From: Flavobacteriaceae bacterium
GTDB lineage: Bacteria; Bacteroidota; Bacteroidia; Flavobacteriales; Flavobacteriaceae
Direction: 5' to 3'
Length of the DNA stretch: 32,762 nucleotides
NCBI GenBank assembly: GCA_002702745.1
Contig: PABM01000021.1
Location: 1 to 32,762, forward strand
Shown here: positions 32,310 to 32,762 of the stretch, one piece after another
Layout: every line of letters begins with the position of its first letter
How positions within the stretch are numbered: the first letter of the stretch is position 1
The notes under the pieces: model-generated
Told to the model about the DNA's origin: nothing
The model's input: only the letters and a program-made list of their open reading frames with translations
Databases searched by the model: none
Translations under genes and position numbers: made by a program

Positions 32310-32762
32310 TTAATTCTTGTTTTTCTTTGAACCAGGGTAAATATTATAATTAAGCAATCTTGACTCAAGATTAGCATTAAATAATTTAATTTTTTTACTA
32401 GATTTTAAACCGATTGATTTGATAGCCTCCAGATTTGCGGTGATTAACCAAACATCAGAATACAAATAATTATTTTTTAAAGTGTCACCAATGTTTTTAT
32501 ATAGTTTATTGACATCTGCAGATATTCTTCTATCATATGGTGGATTTATTAGTATGTGTAATTTATCATTATCAGTTTTTATAGAGTTTAAAAAATCCTT
32601 TTTTACTATTTCAATATCAACCCCTAAGTCACTTATCTCTATGTTTTTCTCAGCTTTTTTAACCATAGCACTTGAAACATCAAATCCGTAAAGTTTGTGG
32701 TCAAATTCAATTTCTTTACCTTTTACTGATTCTTCAATTGTTTCAAATAATTCATTGTCCCA
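32310..32762 (-). CDS. THUMP-type class I SAM-dependent RNA methyltransferase, C-terminal part
   Basis: The last 150 codons of a gene that enters from the right edge; the frame stays open to base 32762, so the internal ATG at 32666 is not its start. FDHKLYGFDVSSAMV is the SAM-site acidic motif (D interacts with SAM ribose). LINPPYDRRI is the N-P-P-Y catalytic motif of N2-guanine or adenine methyltransferases. LYKNIGDTLKNNY and DVWLITANLEAIKSIGLK with KKIKLFNANLESRLL are blocks of the RlmL/YpsC-like family, which modifies 23S rRNA. The N-terminal THUMP domain would lie outside the window. The stop is 2 bases from the convergent DUF6048 stop. Confidence 0.88.
   Translation of the reverse strand, partial: WDNELFETIEESVKGKEIEFDHKLYGFDVSSAMVKKAEKNIEISDLGVDIEIVKKDFLNSIKTDNDKLHILINPPYDRRISADVNKLYKNIGDTLKNNYLYSDVWLITANLEAIKSIGLKSSKKIKLFNANLESRLLNYNIYPGSKKNKN

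Noticed and set aside
1..32762. CRISPR array, toxin-antitoxin pair, restriction system, insertion sequence or tRNA gene.
   Set aside because: No regularly spaced repeats, terminal inverted repeats, transposase motifs or cloverleaf sequences were seen on either strand.

Overview
The window is about 32.8 kb of AT-rich chromosome (roughly 30% G+C by eye) from a member of the Bacteroidetes. It is most likely a streamlined, probably marine, Flavobacteriia/Flavobacteriales lineage. Supporting signs are PorQ of the type IX secretion system, a TonB receptor with an N-terminal carboxypeptidase-regulatory-like domain, the Bacteroidetes-only families DUF3822, DUF6452 and DUF6048, a DnaX without the zinc module, a ZapB-like/ZapA pair before RNase Y, Bacteroidetes-type -7 promoter boxes (TAnnTTTG), and the lack of obvious Shine-Dalgarno sequences. 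There is no insertion sequence, prophage, CRISPR array or tRNA. Packing is very dense: no gene-free stretch exceeds about 300 bases, and four convergent gene pairs overlap at their stop codons.

Layout. 1-1535 (minus): start of kdsB preceded by an SF1 helicase. 1644-3695 (plus): an operon of an uncharacterised two-TM protein, a DUF3822 protein and rsmD, ending in a bidirectional terminator shared with RNase P RNA (minus, 3720-4010). 4118-5740 (plus): dnaX, carrying an A12 tract at the end of domain III. 5724-9696 (minus): pyrR-pyrB-rnz-pdxH-ppx. 9756-15968 (minus): lon, porQ, cmk, rpsA. 16067-17374 (minus): a UMF1-type MFS transporter. 17452-19332 (plus): an exported MsrB and dihydrolipoyl dehydrogenase. 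Then aroQ (minus) and xerD (plus) diverge. 20682-23032 (minus): ZapB-like, zapA, a 6S-like RNA, and rny. 23127-27250 (plus): an M23 peptidase and a TonB-dependent receptor. 27247-29650 (minus): rocD and a cysteine desulfurase. 29721-32307 (plus): rlmD, DUF6452, DUF6048. The right edge cuts a THUMP-type RNA methyltransferase (minus).

Most of this is core metabolism and information processing: replication clamp loading, cell division, RNA processing and modification, ribosomal protein S1, proteolysis, pyrimidine, PLP, shikimate and arginine metabolism, and envelope functions. I see no classical accessory island. The points most worth following are: (i) a recurrent TAnnTTTG-N4-ATG arrangement (kdsB, pdxH, aroQ), calibrated by the RNase P RNA 5' end, that predicts leaderless mRNAs; (ii) the dnaX A12 tract, where a slip in either direction ends the protein just after domain III, predicting a gamma-type subunit; (iii) a well-supported 6S-like RNA between zapA and rny whose terminator ends about 13 nt before rny; and (iv) a conserved pair of uncharacterised proteins (two-TM plus DUF3822) that could form a membrane-anchored complex.
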